Positions 17,101 through 24,807 of a DNA stretch of 64,000 bases are shown one piece after another; within the stretch, counting starts at the first letter, position 1, and every line of letters starts with the position of its first letter. Origin of the DNA: an uncultured Lachnospiraceae bacterium (GTDB lineage Bacteria; Bacillota; Clostridia; Lachnospirales; Lachnospiraceae). The position numbers were made by a program, and so were the translations under genes. The notes under the pieces were generated by a model. It was not told the DNA's origin. It saw only the letters and a program-made list of their open reading frames with translations, and did no database searches. The DNA lies in the NCBI GenBank assembly GCA_947567595.1, contig CANOMQ010000009.1, positions 47,623 through 111,622 of the forward strand, given 5' to 3'.

Positions 17101-19294
17101 CTTTTTCCACAAGGTAAATTTCAAATTGTTCCGCGTAATCGGACGGTGTATAGGTACCGGAAGCATTGGTATGAAATCCGCTGAATTTTACGTTCATACC
17201 ACTGAAAACACCCTGTGCTGTTCCCTCTGTCGTCCGAAATGTCGTTGTGCCATAGATTGTGTTCTCATCAGAATACGAAGTTATTTTTACTTCATATTCC
17301 GTGTTCGGTGCAAGTTTTTTTAATTCCACGTCACTGCTGCCTGATTTATATAAGTAAATAGTGCCATCATTTGATTTCCACTCTGACTCAGAACCTTTTA
17401 CCCTGTAATATGCTTTAGCGTACACAGAACCGGAAGTGTTCCAATCAAAAAATTCGTCTGTATCCTTTAATGCGACAGTCATTGCCGCTGAACTTCCGCC
17501 AATGTCTTTTGTTTTAATATCCAATGATATGGCAGATGTATTTAATGTAAAATACTTTTCACCAACCGTTGTATTATTTTTACTGATTTTAACCTTTATC
17601 TCATAAGAAGCGCCTGCTCCCATATAATGCTCATCATATACAAGCCATTCTCCCTGATAATGATTTTCATTCGTAAGCTCAATACCGTTATATAAAGTGC
17701 TACCTGTTTGAGGTTTGCATTTAAGTTCTCTCCAAGAACCACTGTTTTCCTTAGCGTAGACGTTTACACGGTAGCTGTCCGAAGCTTCAGGTGTTTCGGC
17801 AAACTCTAGCTTCGCGTTCATCTTTGCGCCAAAGCTGAGCGGAGATAAGGTAATTACAGGCGTTATGCTGCCTTGTCCTGTAGAAACCTCCACTGTCTTC
17901 TCCACACCGTCAACAACGGCTTTCAATTCATATTCCGTTCCTTCATATAAATCCTGAATTGTTACCTGAACTGTGTAATTATTCCCTTTCATCAAGGTTC
18001 CCTGCGACTGCCTGTATTCATTTGCAGAGGCACCTTTCACACGGTAATACAACTTATATTGGAACGAATCTGACAACGCATCACTTTCGCTCAAACTTAT
18101 GGTATACTTTATCTTCGTTTTATCCGTTTCATCAGGCACCGCTTCAAATTGTAGTTTTTCGGCAATCTCTGATTCTTTTGTCGTAAAGGTTATATTTTCA
18201 AGGTTTTTCCTTAAATCTTTATTATATTGTTTACCTTCTGCAACCCATATCGGCATAGAGTATTCTTTCCCTGCTTTCAAATCGGATAATGAAATAGTAA
18301 CAGTACACTCCTTGGGTTCAGACGCAGGTTTAATTGAACCAGGAGTAGAAATTATCTCTTTTACACTTCCCGAAATGTCCTCATATTTTGTCCCTGCATA
18401 CAAATATGCGAAAGAAGATTCTAAACTTCCATTCGTATATAGTCCTGCATAATTGGTAAAGTTTACCTTAATGTCCGCTGAATTTGCCGTAATATTTTCA
18501 ACAGATACAGATGTATCAAATTTATAATCTGTTGTTGTAATCTCTTTCGTATCATATATCTTTGCATCATCGTTATTACTTTCTTTTAACAACAGCTCAT
18601 ATGTAGTATTTGGTTTTGTGCCATAGAGCACAACTCTATCGGAGGTACTGCTTACGTACCCTCTTTCATATTCCTGTGTTCCTTTTTCTCCCCAATAAAC
18701 ATAATAGGACTTGGACGTACTACTCTCAAGTTCAAGTACAATATAATAACCGCCCTCCTGCACGTTCTTAAACGATGCAGTCACAATCTCGCTGTCCTCC
18801 TGATTGACAGCCGTTTCGTCCATGTCTGTTTCTTCCGTCATGCTTTCCGTCTGCACCTGTGTCGGTTCCGAAGACGCCTCTTGCGTCTGCGCCTCGGTTT
18901 CCGTCATCTGCTGCGTTTCCTGCACTTCTTCTGACGGTTCCGCTATCGCGTCTGTCTTTGTTTCCTCCGTTGGCGATACTGTTTTTGACTCTGACGCCGT
19001 TTCCTGCTCCTGCGTCTCGTCCGTTCCTGCTGCCTGCGTTGTTTCCGGTTCTCCCTCCGCCGTTTTGGTCTCCTGAACGGTTTCCTGCCTTTCGGCAGTT
19101 TCCGTTTCCGTAATATCTGACCGTCCTGTCTCCTCCTCAATCTGCGCGGGCGAATCGTTATACCCCCCCCCCGCATCATTAACAGTTTCTTCCATTGCGC
19201 TTACTGCCTGTTCCTCTGCCGCAATCCCCGTCACCGGAAGACTTGTGGCAAGCAGACAGCCGCATAGTAAAATAGATAGCACTCTGCGAACCAT
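11111..19294 (-). CDS. Giant secreted surface protein (2727 aa) with LRR and Big_2-type Ig domains
   Basis: A signal peptide (residues 1-25) is followed by a Thr/Glu-rich low-complexity linker (~50-168), a probable stalk. Then come many fibronectin/Ig-like beta-sandwich units, a leucine-rich segment at ~920-1050 (motifs LTSLNLENNEIS, LSSLELTGNELT) and further Ig-like units. Two Big_2-like domains lie at ~1790-1960, and repeated beta-sandwich modules run to the C terminus. No LPXTG motif or C-terminal membrane anchor is seen, so attachment may be non-covalent or the protein may be released. Adhesion or surface-layer function is inferred. A G10 tract at codons 41-44 can change the reading frame. 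The gene has its own promoter and terminator. Confidence 0.85.
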   Translation of the reverse strand: MVRRVLSILLCGCLLATSLPVTGIAAEEQAVSAMEETVNDAGGGYNDSPAQIEEETGRSDITETETAERQETVQETKTAEGEPETTQAAGTDETQEQETASESKTVSPTEETKTDAIAEPSEEVQETQQMTETEAQTQEASSEPTQVQTESMTEETDMDETAVNQEDSEIVTASFKNVQEGGYYIVLELESSTSKSYYVYWGEKGTQEYERGYVSSTSDRVVLYGTKPNTTYELLLKESNNDDAKIYDTKEITTTDYKFDTSVSVENITANSADIKVNFTNYAGLYTNGSLESSFAYLYAGTKYEDISGSVKEIISTPGSIKPASEPKECTVTISLSDLKAGKEYSMPIWVAEGKQYNKDLRKNLENITFTTKESEIAEKLQFEAVPDETDKTKIKYTISLSESDALSDSFQYKLYYRVKGASANEYRQSQGTLMKGNNYTVQVTIQDLYEGTEYELKAVVDGVEKTVEVSTGQGSITPVITLSPLSFGAKMNAKLEFAETPEASDSYRVNVYAKENSGSWRELKCKPQTGSTLYNGIELTNENHYQGEWLVYDEHYMGAGASYEIKVKISKNNTTVGEKYFTLNTSAISLDIKTKDIGGSSAAMTVALKDTDEFFDWNTSGSVYAKAYYRVKGSESEWKSNDGTIYLYKSGSSDVELKKLAPNTEYEVKITSYSDENTIYGTTTFRTTEGTAQGVFSGMNVKFSGFHTNASGTYTPSDYAEQFEIYLVEKDNTGKVLAESKLGTSKNFYDSNSLLMETSKVQFKAVETLEEKDAEGKFVKKEYLSEEYTRLNIPNVTFSVSNAATGVSTFHADLAYTGDMCLGDSSQTIRAKLYYNTSDETEQKNISTYVYYYSNDKTKVKTLTFSGLTEKTTYNKVKLVVYVEGRSNNASNIYEQTFEMDDFTTKENATHPLEATFPDARLRELIVKGANLGSDATTVTTAQLEKITSLYANRRDFDTAAITNLTGIELLTELTSLNLENNEISDTPVVDWSKLKALSSLELTGNELTKIPDLSKNASLRSVYLKENLIPAAEFETVSTKLPEGVTLSNDTQSSQRDKGLQVIAEETYYQRAGKSPLLVKVKGYKTGLPYTFRYTVDGTAVSFNDTVWGSGEKIQCNKDTGIAVGDHTLTVEMYEKEEKKVDKTLTFKMEEGGTYLEKTPYRFNARQGSYYLSVYSDKPVSAAYMQKGDSIIAMDLDINYYPSGNEYRYKTLSNSSINLGGLEVNQNSVGLECIKYQSPDAGTYDLRVVYDDKTEEVLPGVVEIIDKAFVTGGDIGYDYDSTGDYFYVSVKGTGFDAAKLDYAFTYEGVQQTAEYINRKETSEGYIVKFRKADTWTPKEGNSVSVKVTPKDGYEVIFDNDTFTAYVSQGIYYCAYNDVSNKVETGVTSNLKRENVAFRFARYNSWDDASSQKNVVETIEVNPETVSETISFLVPMKEGAVYKLPAGYYRLDMTCGDYSDHETFSVNADRTNYWSGSKYVGAATGDKSFYFYSEVPFTNADSAKDFQAELTGEALTSPLQAKKIWTYSYYGASLTTVGMTFDVSSLAEGKYTITLNYQNEKLSSYTFMVLPTEKFVMTYDNEPYASWIDDNSFRVSFDTINVTEKDAFTVALTDVLGNTVSELKTEVSNRYADSVALKVTGLKKSDAYKYYYIKVTHNTLGEAYKADQTTKFFADERGKYKPISDSKFTWTSDSNRMVGIGMYNTVVFPVTVTIYKPYDTEQVASITINKSDLESGTSNPGWYYFKQTLIDALPDADVLYTVVTVDSNGYTYTVDAEPLGIKGGLPSAWTVSPTQLSLSLDSDTAKVGTITVTGNKTAPTFKSENTKVATVAADKSDKNKAVVTAVAEGTTNISVTADKITKTVAVTVTKEPLKPTGISVSAPESVSAGSKVEISASVTPLGAWTQQSSITWTSSDTSVISIPAGSTGLVLEADALKAGTAVITAALDGTEFTASCSITVVNEISDDEQDEIVKELGTLYFLEGADSTLADIKLPEGWSWENPAQKLTADNSHPVQDFMAVYNKDDVSFERYLDVHVSKLDAVRIVGKGIVNSGKEALYTGAYTYVGENPANGYTIDWKWTSGANLALSSETNQKVTAKVSGNDKLSLQMTVTNTSTGKGISGDTALDIIVGEIPDSEPELENKKITVYKNSTQHTPIGLVAVNGNNITAVETDNADFKTGADENGEWLIWLANGSKYDKKTNVTLGLTVMTEAGTEYPKTLGVTIDVTEITAKNVKFKQTVKPNAAYSSTDTVRAEFSVSSKYIIEGITAAKGSEKFTVKSYDKAAGTLVFTAKTADLDKDAKSYPAKAEVKVRDYGTWIIDINVAVQNKKPSLKLGDAVLLSGVNAGALVALYEGKAEASWNGYTVTKTEGDGVTLTQEAGLLRLAYTGEKNGAYKAKIRKNTWASGVEMELKGKVSVLDLSKAKLGANFSKVTINISEGYAAPVTITAGIKGSSVPVELTAKPAKDKDAQAVEAEVLGNGKIRITPKNGAAKGSYKIMVDGSVGTQAVKGMTISVTLTDKAPEVKLSAKGKINLANREGTSIVYTPALKNLPETLSIKNVRLDKTAPDSGLFRVKLADDGKVVLTAVTGKVMDTKTKYKPVLLFTLSNGKTVKTDAKFTVSVTNKLPKVTVMTLGGALCTSNAGHRASYKLNAENGYTISNVTTADTNYKVTFNTENDTVYVSLSDGAAVTAGKKYTVPCTVYIQGADNTTKPLVVKLKAVVY
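19163..19172 (-). repeat. Homopolymeric G10 tract (C10 on plus strand) in the surface-protein coding region
   Basis: Ten consecutive C on the plus strand read as GCG GGG GGG GGG on the coding strand (Ala41-Gly44), shortly after the signal peptide. A gain or loss of one or two bases would cause early truncation. Tracts of this length and position are typical slipped-strand phase-variation switches. Confidence 0.9.
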
Positions 19295-19345
19295 ACCGTT
19301 CTCCTTTCCCTCTTTACCGTTTCTTGATATTTGTTACTAAAAACC

Positions 19346-19374
19346 ATAGTATGCTATTTTGCATCATTTGTCAA
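19346..19374 (-). promoter_or_regulatory. Promoter of the giant surface-protein gene
   Basis: On the minus strand, TTGACA (19369-19374), a 17-base spacer and TACTAT (19346-19351) lie about 45 bases before the ATG. The near-consensus match suggests strong expression when the frame is intact. Confidence 0.7.
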
Positions 19375-19429
19375 TTTAAACGGAATATTATGCGAAAATG
19401 TGCAAAATTCCAAATACCAATTTAGAATT

Positions 19430-19636
19430 TTAAGTATCAAAAAAACGCATGATGCTCAATTCTGTGCTAACATTTTTAATCACCTCCGGTGATTTATACT
19501 CCCATGTTTTTGCCTTGAAAAGTTTTGCCCAGTAGTCCATTTTATATGCTTTGTCCTCGTTGGTTGCCAGTTCTATCTGACTTATGTCTAGCACATTCAA
19601 GGTAAAGTTGTCATTATAAATATAGTGTTTTTTGAC
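19430..19636 (-). pseudogene. Remnant of an Rpn family PD-(D/E)XK nuclease/transposase (central part)
   Basis: The minus-strand reading from ~19636 to the TAA at 19430 gives a protein-like peptide with the motifs FTLNVLDISQIELAT and MDYWAKLFKAKTWE. These are conserved in the middle of Rpn/TIGR01784 proteins. There is no start codon, no nuclease active-site region and no C-terminal part. It occupies the otherwise empty 19.3-19.7 kb gap. It is a decayed fragment, not an expressed gene. Family assignment is from memory of the motif. Confidence 0.65.
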
Positions 19637-19659
19637 ATCTCAGAATGAATTTTATGTAA

Positions 19660-19711
19660 AATAAAAAGAACACACACCGCGCATTTATCATATGCACAGT
19701 GTGCGTCCTTT
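19660..19711 (-). terminator. Intrinsic terminator of the opp operon
   Basis: On the minus strand a 12-bp stem (with G-U pairs) starts with AAGGACGCACAC and is followed by a T-rich run. It lies 25 bases past the oppA stop codon. Confidence 0.8.
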
Positions 19712-19736
19712 ATAGAATCACTTCATCCGGTCCTGA

Positions 19737-21551
19737 TTATCTGCCAAACTGGCAGTCATTGTTGCCTGACGCTGTTGTCCACATCTCAAGCATGTTAATC
19801 GGATCATTAAAGTCTGCAAGCCAGCCGTTACGTGCAATGTCATAATTGCCAACTTTTCTCTCGTTCAAAAATACATTCCAGTCTACCGTCTTGATTGTCA
19901 TGTTAATTCCGATAAAGCCGAAATCCTGCTGCAGCGCCTCTGCGATTGCCACGTGTGTTGTGGTATCGTTTGTGAGATACTCAAACGAAATCGGTGTAGA
20001 ATCAGAAAGTACGCCGTCATCTGTAAACTCATAGCCTGCAAACTTTAAGAGCTCGATTGCCTCCTCAACGTTCTCATCAAGCGCCTCAGGATCATAGTAG
20101 CCTGCCGTCGCCTCGTTCGGATACGTATATGCGTCGTCGTTCTCCTTGAAGATACCGCCGTTACCGTCAGCCATTCCTGCCGGAACAAATGTATTTGCCG
20201 GCTTCTGTCCTGTCTGTCCGATATTCTCCGCAATGTAGTCACGGTCAACCAAAAGTGCAAACGCACGTCTCATCGCATTTGCCTGTGCAGGCGTCTTATC
20301 TGCAAAGAGGTCGCTCTTTACGTTAAAGCCTACATAGTATGTTCCGATTTGGTCAATCGTATGGAATTCCGGATTGCCTAAAAGTGTCTGAATTTCGTCT
20401 GTCGGAATGGTATCCGCTACAAAGTCAAGGTCTCCTGCATTGTATGCCGCAAAAACTGCCGTATCGTCTGCGCTCAGCATGAACTGAAGCTTTTCAGTCT
20501 TCACTTCGTCCGCTCTGTGATAGTTCGGATTCTTTACATATGTCATAGACTCGTCATGTGTCCAAGATTCCAAAGTATACGCACCGTTTGAAACAAAGCC
20601 TGCCTCCTGGCACCATGCGCCGGGATTTGTCTGCCAATCCGCCGCTGCCTCTACCTCGCTCTGCTTTACGGGATAGTAAGCAGGGAATGCACAAAGGTCA
20701 AGGAAGTACGGACAGGGAGCAACCAGTTCCACCGTGATAGACTGCGCATCTTCGCTTGCCGTTACTGCAAGCGTACCGTCATCGTTGTGCTTGATTGCGT
20801 CAAACATGTAAAAATAATCTGCTGCCGTTTCCTCCGCAACAGCACGGTTCCATGCATAAACAAAATCATTTGCATTTAATTCGGAACCGTCTGACCACTT
20901 TAAGTCAGGGAGCAAATTAAAGGTATATGTCAAGCCGTCGTCGCTAACCGTATAATCCGCAGCAAGGTCGGGAACAACATTCGCATCCTCATCATAGGTG
21001 AAAAGACCTGAAAAGCTGTTTACCGCAAGACACGCACCGTCAACCGTTGTATTCAGCGCGGGATCAAGCTTATCCGGCTCTGACGCCTGATTTAGCCGAA
21101 GCGTATCACCCTCTGTCTCCGCAAACATCCAATACTTAAATCCGTAAGCATTTGCATACGTTCCTGACACATAAGGTTTCTGTAAATACATTACATTGTA
21201 GTAATAAATCGGCAGGATTGCGCCTGTCTCCATAATCATATCCTCAGCCTTGTGCATCAGCGCCTCGCGCTCCACAAAGTCTGTCGTTGTTCTGATTTCA
21301 TTAATTAATTCGTCATATTCACCCCAGTTTGCAGGGTCTACTGCGTTCTCTGCGTCTACCGCCGCGTCCGTTGAATCTGCATCTCCCGCCGCATTGTCCG
21401 CGCTTGGTTCCGCTCCGTCCTGTGCCTGCGTTTCTGCCGGCGTATCCACTGCATTGTCAGCCGCGGGCGCATCATTTGAGCCGCATGCTGTCAATGACCC
21501 CATTGCCATCGCAAGTGCAAGGCAAAGAGCCAATACCTGTTTCTTTTTCAT
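19737..21551 (-). CDS. oppA: Oligopeptide-binding lipoprotein, apparently circularly permuted
   Basis: A 604-residue SBP_bac_5 lipoprotein with lipobox SLTAC (Cys23) and an acidic Ala-rich linker to ~residue 72. Residues 76-144 (EYDELINEI, ALMHKAEDMI, PIYYYN, LQKPYVSG, GFKYWMF) match the segment that normally ends OppA proteins. The usual N-terminal region (DTLRLNQASEPDKLDPAL, residue ~149 on) follows directly. The protein stops after NNDCQFGR, exactly where that missing end would start. It is therefore a circular permutation, with the old C terminus moved behind the signal peptide. It is the last gene of the opp operon, after a 134-base gap that may hold an internal promoter. Function as a peptide receptor is likely. 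Confidence 0.9.
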   Translation of the reverse strand: MKKKQVLALCLALAMAMGSLTACGSNDAPAADNAVDTPAETQAQDGAEPSADNAAGDADSTDAAVDAENAVDPANWGEYDELINEIRTTTDFVEREALMHKAEDMIMETGAILPIYYYNVMYLQKPYVSGTYANAYGFKYWMFAETEGDTLRLNQASEPDKLDPALNTTVDGACLAVNSFSGLFTYDEDANVVPDLAADYTVSDDGLTYTFNLLPDLKWSDGSELNANDFVYAWNRAVAEETAADYFYMFDAIKHNDDGTLAVTASEDAQSITVELVAPCPYFLDLCAFPAYYPVKQSEVEAAADWQTNPGAWCQEAGFVSNGAYTLESWTHDESMTYVKNPNYHRADEVKTEKLQFMLSADDTAVFAAYNAGDLDFVADTIPTDEIQTLLGNPEFHTIDQIGTYYVGFNVKSDLFADKTPAQANAMRRAFALLVDRDYIAENIGQTGQKPANTFVPAGMADGNGGIFKENDDAYTYPNEATAGYYDPEALDENVEEAIELLKFAGYEFTDDGVLSDSTPISFEYLTNDTTTHVAIAEALQQDFGFIGINMTIKTVDWNVFLNERKVGNYDIARNGWLADFNDPINMLEMWTTASGNNDCQFGR

Positions 21552-21685
21552 AATAATGTGTTTCCTCCTTTTTTGATTTTAAAACTTAAATAAAACAGAT
21601 TTATCTATATTCACACTCCCTTTTCGGACAATACCCGTCGGGGAGATGTCAATATCCTCATTAAAAGTTACCAAACTTGTATTGA

Positions 21686-22648
21686 TTACCGATTATGACA
21701 TGCCACCATATGTCCGCCGCCCTTATCGGTAAGCGTCGGGCAAACCTCCGCGCACTTGTCTGTCGCAAAACGGCATCTCGTACGGAACGCACAGCCTGTC
21801 GGCATATTCATCGGACTCGGCACATCGCCGGAAAGCACAATTCTTTGACTCTGCTTTGCCTGAATCGGGTCAGGAATGGGCACGGCGCTCAAAAGCGATT
21901 CCGTGTACGGATGAATGGGATGCTCGTACACCTCGTCCGCATCGCCAATCTCCACAACCTTTCCAAGATACATCACCGCAATTCTGTTGGAAATATGTCT
22001 TACCACCAGCAAATCGTGGGCGATAAACAGATACGCCACGCCAAGCTTTGCCTGCAAATCCTCAAACATATTGATAACCTGCGCCTGAATGGAAACGTCA
22101 AGCGCACTTACCGCCTCATCACAGACGATAAACTGCGGCTTTACCGCCAAGGCACGCGCAATTCCGATACGCTGTCTCTGACCGCCCGAAAACTCATGCG
22201 CATAACGCGTCGCGTGCTCGGCGTTCAAGCCCACAAGCTCCATTAATCCTAAAATCTTCTCACGCCGCTCGTTCTTATTGGAATACATCTTATGTACGTC
22301 AAGAGGCTCCCCGATAATATCCTCCACCGTCATACGTGGATTTAGGGAAGAATACGGGTCTTGGAACACCATCTGCATATTTTTGCGGTGCTCCGCCATA
22401 TTTTTTGCGGTAATCTCCTCACCGTTAAATTTCACCGTGCCTGATGTCGGCTCATAAAGCCGCAAAAGCGTACGTCCAACCGTCGTCTTTCCGCAGCCCG
22501 ACTCGCCCACAAGCCCTAACGTCTCGCCCGGCTTAATATGAAATGTAACACCGTCCACCGCTTTGAGGGGCGTGGTTTTAAAAAATCCTGTCTTAATCGG
22601 GAAGTACTGCTTTAAGTCCTCCACCTCAATCAAATATTCACTGCTCAT
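21686..22648 (-). CDS. oppF: Oligopeptide ABC transporter ATP-binding protein OppF
   Basis: A 320-residue ATPase. Walker A GLVGESGCGKTTVGRT, the signature FSGGQRQRIGIARAL and Walker B FIVCDEAVSALD are all intact. The C-terminal oligopeptide/dipeptide extension with cysteines (TGCAFRTRC, CAEVCP) is present, as in OppF/DppF, where it may bind an iron-sulfur cluster. The start overlaps the OppD stop by 4 bases (ATGA). It pairs with OppD to power peptide uptake. Opp and Dpp cannot be separated by sequence alone. Confidence 0.94.
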   Translation of the reverse strand: MSSEYLIEVEDLKQYFPIKTGFFKTTPLKAVDGVTFHIKPGETLGLVGESGCGKTTVGRTLLRLYEPTSGTVKFNGEEITAKNMAEHRKNMQMVFQDPYSSLNPRMTVEDIIGEPLDVHKMYSNKNERREKILGLMELVGLNAEHATRYAHEFSGGQRQRIGIARALAVKPQFIVCDEAVSALDVSIQAQVINMFEDLQAKLGVAYLFIAHDLLVVRHISNRIAVMYLGKVVEIGDADEVYEHPIHPYTESLLSAVPIPDPIQAKQSQRIVLSGDVPSPMNMPTGCAFRTRCRFATDKCAEVCPTLTDKGGGHMVACHNR

Positions 22649-23667
22649 GACTGTCCCCCCTCCTGCGTGCTTGTGCCAAGTGTTCCATCTTTCAACTTTT
22701 TAAACGCAAGCCAGCACGACGCGAAATGTCCGTCGGGCATTTGCACCTGTGGCGGAATTTCCGTCAGACAGATTTTCATCGCCTCGTCGCACCGCGTACA
22801 AAACGCGCAGCCCTTTGGCATATTCAACAGGTTAATCGGCGTACCCGCAATCGGGACAAGCCGCTCCTTGCTGCCGTCCGCCTTGGGAACGGAACGCAGC
22901 AATCCCTTCGTGTACTCGTGTCCCGGACGGTAGAAAATATCCTCCGCCGTTCCGCGCTCGCACACGCGTCCGCCGTACATGACAATAATCTCGTCGCACA
23001 TATCCGCAATCACGCCCAAATCGTGCGTTACCATAATAATCGCCATGCCAAGCTTTTTCTGCAAAGACTGCATCAGCTCCAAAATCTGCGCCTGAATGGT
23101 CACGTCAAGCGCCGTCGTCGGCTCGTCCGCAATCAGAATATCCGGCTCGCACGCAAGCGCCATCGCAATCATCACACGCTGACGCATACCGCCCGAAAGC
23201 TCATGCGGATACTGCTTGATACGCTTTTCGGGCTCATTCACGCCGACAAGCTCCAGCATTTCCACCGCACGCTCCTTCGCCTGCTGTTTGTTTTTATCCG
23301 TATGGAGCAAAATCGCCTCCATCAACTGGTTTCCTATCGTAAATACAGGGTTCAGGCTGGTCATCGGATCTTGGAAGATAATGCTGCAGCACTTTCCCCT
23401 GAAATTTTTCATCTGTTTTTTGTCAAATTTCGTAATATCCTCGCCGCGGTAGAGCACCTCGCCGCTCACAATGCGCCCTGTTGACGCCAAAATCTGCATA
23501 ATCGAGTACGCCGTAACGCTCTTTCCCGAGCCCGACTCACCCACGATACCGAGGATTTTTCCGGGCGCCAGATTAAAGTTCACACCGTTTACCGCCTTGA
23601 CCTCACCCGACTCCGTAAAAAATGATGTATGTAAATCCTTTACCTGTAAAATGTATTCTTCGCTCAT
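22645..23667 (-). CDS. oppD: Oligopeptide ABC transporter ATP-binding protein OppD
   Basis: A 340-residue ATPase with Walker A GIVGESGSGKSVTAYS, signature LSGGMRQRVMIAMAL, Walker B ILIADEPTTALD and the cysteine-containing C-terminal domain (KGCAFCTRC). I use the ATG at 23667 because a GGAGG site precedes it; a TTG at 23688 would place that site inside the gene. It is coupled to oppF by an ATGA overlap. Confidence 0.94.
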   Translation of the reverse strand: MSEEYILQVKDLHTSFFTESGEVKAVNGVNFNLAPGKILGIVGESGSGKSVTAYSIMQILASTGRIVSGEVLYRGEDITKFDKKQMKNFRGKCCSIIFQDPMTSLNPVFTIGNQLMEAILLHTDKNKQQAKERAVEMLELVGVNEPEKRIKQYPHELSGGMRQRVMIAMALACEPDILIADEPTTALDVTIQAQILELMQSLQKKLGMAIIMVTHDLGVIADMCDEIIVMYGGRVCERGTAEDIFYRPGHEYTKGLLRSVPKADGSKERLVPIAGTPINLLNMPKGCAFCTRCDEAMKICLTEIPPQVQMPDGHFASCWLAFKKLKDGTLGTSTQEGGQS

Positions 23668-23700
23668 TTTCAGCCTCCATTTATTCAAACATACGTTCCT

Positions 23701-24792
23701 TTATTTCTTGAGTTTCGGATCAAACGCGTCGCGCAAGCCGTCGCCAAGCAGGTTGAGCGAAAGCACAATCAGACAAATCACCACCGACGGGAATATCAGC
23801 TTGTACGGATAGCTCTGAAGTCCCTCCCTCGCCGAATTTGCAAGGCTGCCAAGTGACGGCATCGGCGCCGCCACACCAAGACCGATAAAGCTTAAATAAC
23901 TCTCCGTAAAGATTGCCGACGGAATTTGCAGCGCAGTCGAAATAATGATAACGCTGATACAGTTTGGAATAATATGCTTTGCGATAATCCTGCCGGTCTT
24001 TGCACCCGTCGCCTTTGCCGCAAGCACATATTCGTTATTTTTAATCGTCAAAATCTGTCCGCGCACCAGACGCGACATGCTTACCCAATATAAAAGACCA
24101 TACACGATAAACAGGGAAATCATGTTGACACCAAGGCTTTGGAGCGCCGTGCCCTCAAGCTTTTCGGCAAGCGTTTCATTTAAAACCACCGACAAAAGAA
24201 TGATGACAAGCATGTCCGGCAGCGAATAGATAATATCCACAATACGCTGCATAATCAAATCGACCTTGCCGCCCATGTACCCCGAAATACTACCATAGAG
24301 CAAGCCGATAATCAAGACCAAAATACTGGCAAACAGTCCGACCGCAAGCGATACCCGCGTACCGTATACCACGCGGATAAAGTAGTCGCGGCACTGTGCG
24401 TCCGTTCCCATGATATGCGGAAAGACCTCGCCGCCCTCCGCGATATATTCCAGCTCCTTCTCCGAATACTCGAACGGCTTTAGGTTTTTCGCCGTCTTGT
24501 CACGCTTTCCGTTGACGCTGATAATCTGCGAATAGCTGTACGGCACGATATGCGGCGCGACGATAATCACACTCATAATGATAATCAGCACAATGATACT
24601 GCCGACGGCAAGCGGATTTTTCATCAGCTTTTTCATACCGTCCTTAAAAAACGTCGTGGACTCGCTCATCACGTCCTGCTGTTTTTTCTCCTCGTCCGTC
24701 GCTTTCTCAAAAACGGCGTCGTCAAAATTAAATTTCGATAAATCGACCTGTGCACTCAGCACATTTCTTTTTAATGTGTTCTGCTCTGCCAT
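23701..24792 (-). CDS. oppC: Oligopeptide ABC transporter permease OppC
   Basis: A 363-residue membrane protein. A ~75-residue cytoplasmic N-terminal region leads to a first helix (VGSIIVLIIIMSVIIVAP). A periplasmic-side segment then contains GTDAQCRDYFIRVVYGTRVSL, whose G-T-D-x-x-x-R-D pattern is typical of OppC. Five further helices follow, with the EAA-type loop AAKATGAKTGRIIAKHIIPN. It sits between oppB and oppD on one transcript. Confidence 0.93.
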   Translation of the reverse strand: MAEQNTLKRNVLSAQVDLSKFNFDDAVFEKATDEEKKQQDVMSESTTFFKDGMKKLMKNPLAVGSIIVLIIIMSVIIVAPHIVPYSYSQIISVNGKRDKTAKNLKPFEYSEKELEYIAEGGEVFPHIMGTDAQCRDYFIRVVYGTRVSLAVGLFASILVLIIGLLYGSISGYMGGKVDLIMQRIVDIIYSLPDMLVIILLSVVLNETLAEKLEGTALQSLGVNMISLFIVYGLLYWVSMSRLVRGQILTIKNNEYVLAAKATGAKTGRIIAKHIIPNCISVIIISTALQIPSAIFTESYLSFIGLGVAAPMPSLGSLANSAREGLQSYPYKLIFPSVVICLIVLSLNLLGDGLRDAFDPKLKK

Positions 24793-24807
24793 GTTCTATT
24801 CTCCTAC

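Noticed and set aside
22726-23484. 252-codon plus-strand frame antisense to oppD, rich in Arg and His
   Set aside because: Typical antisense shadow of an ABC ATPase gene.
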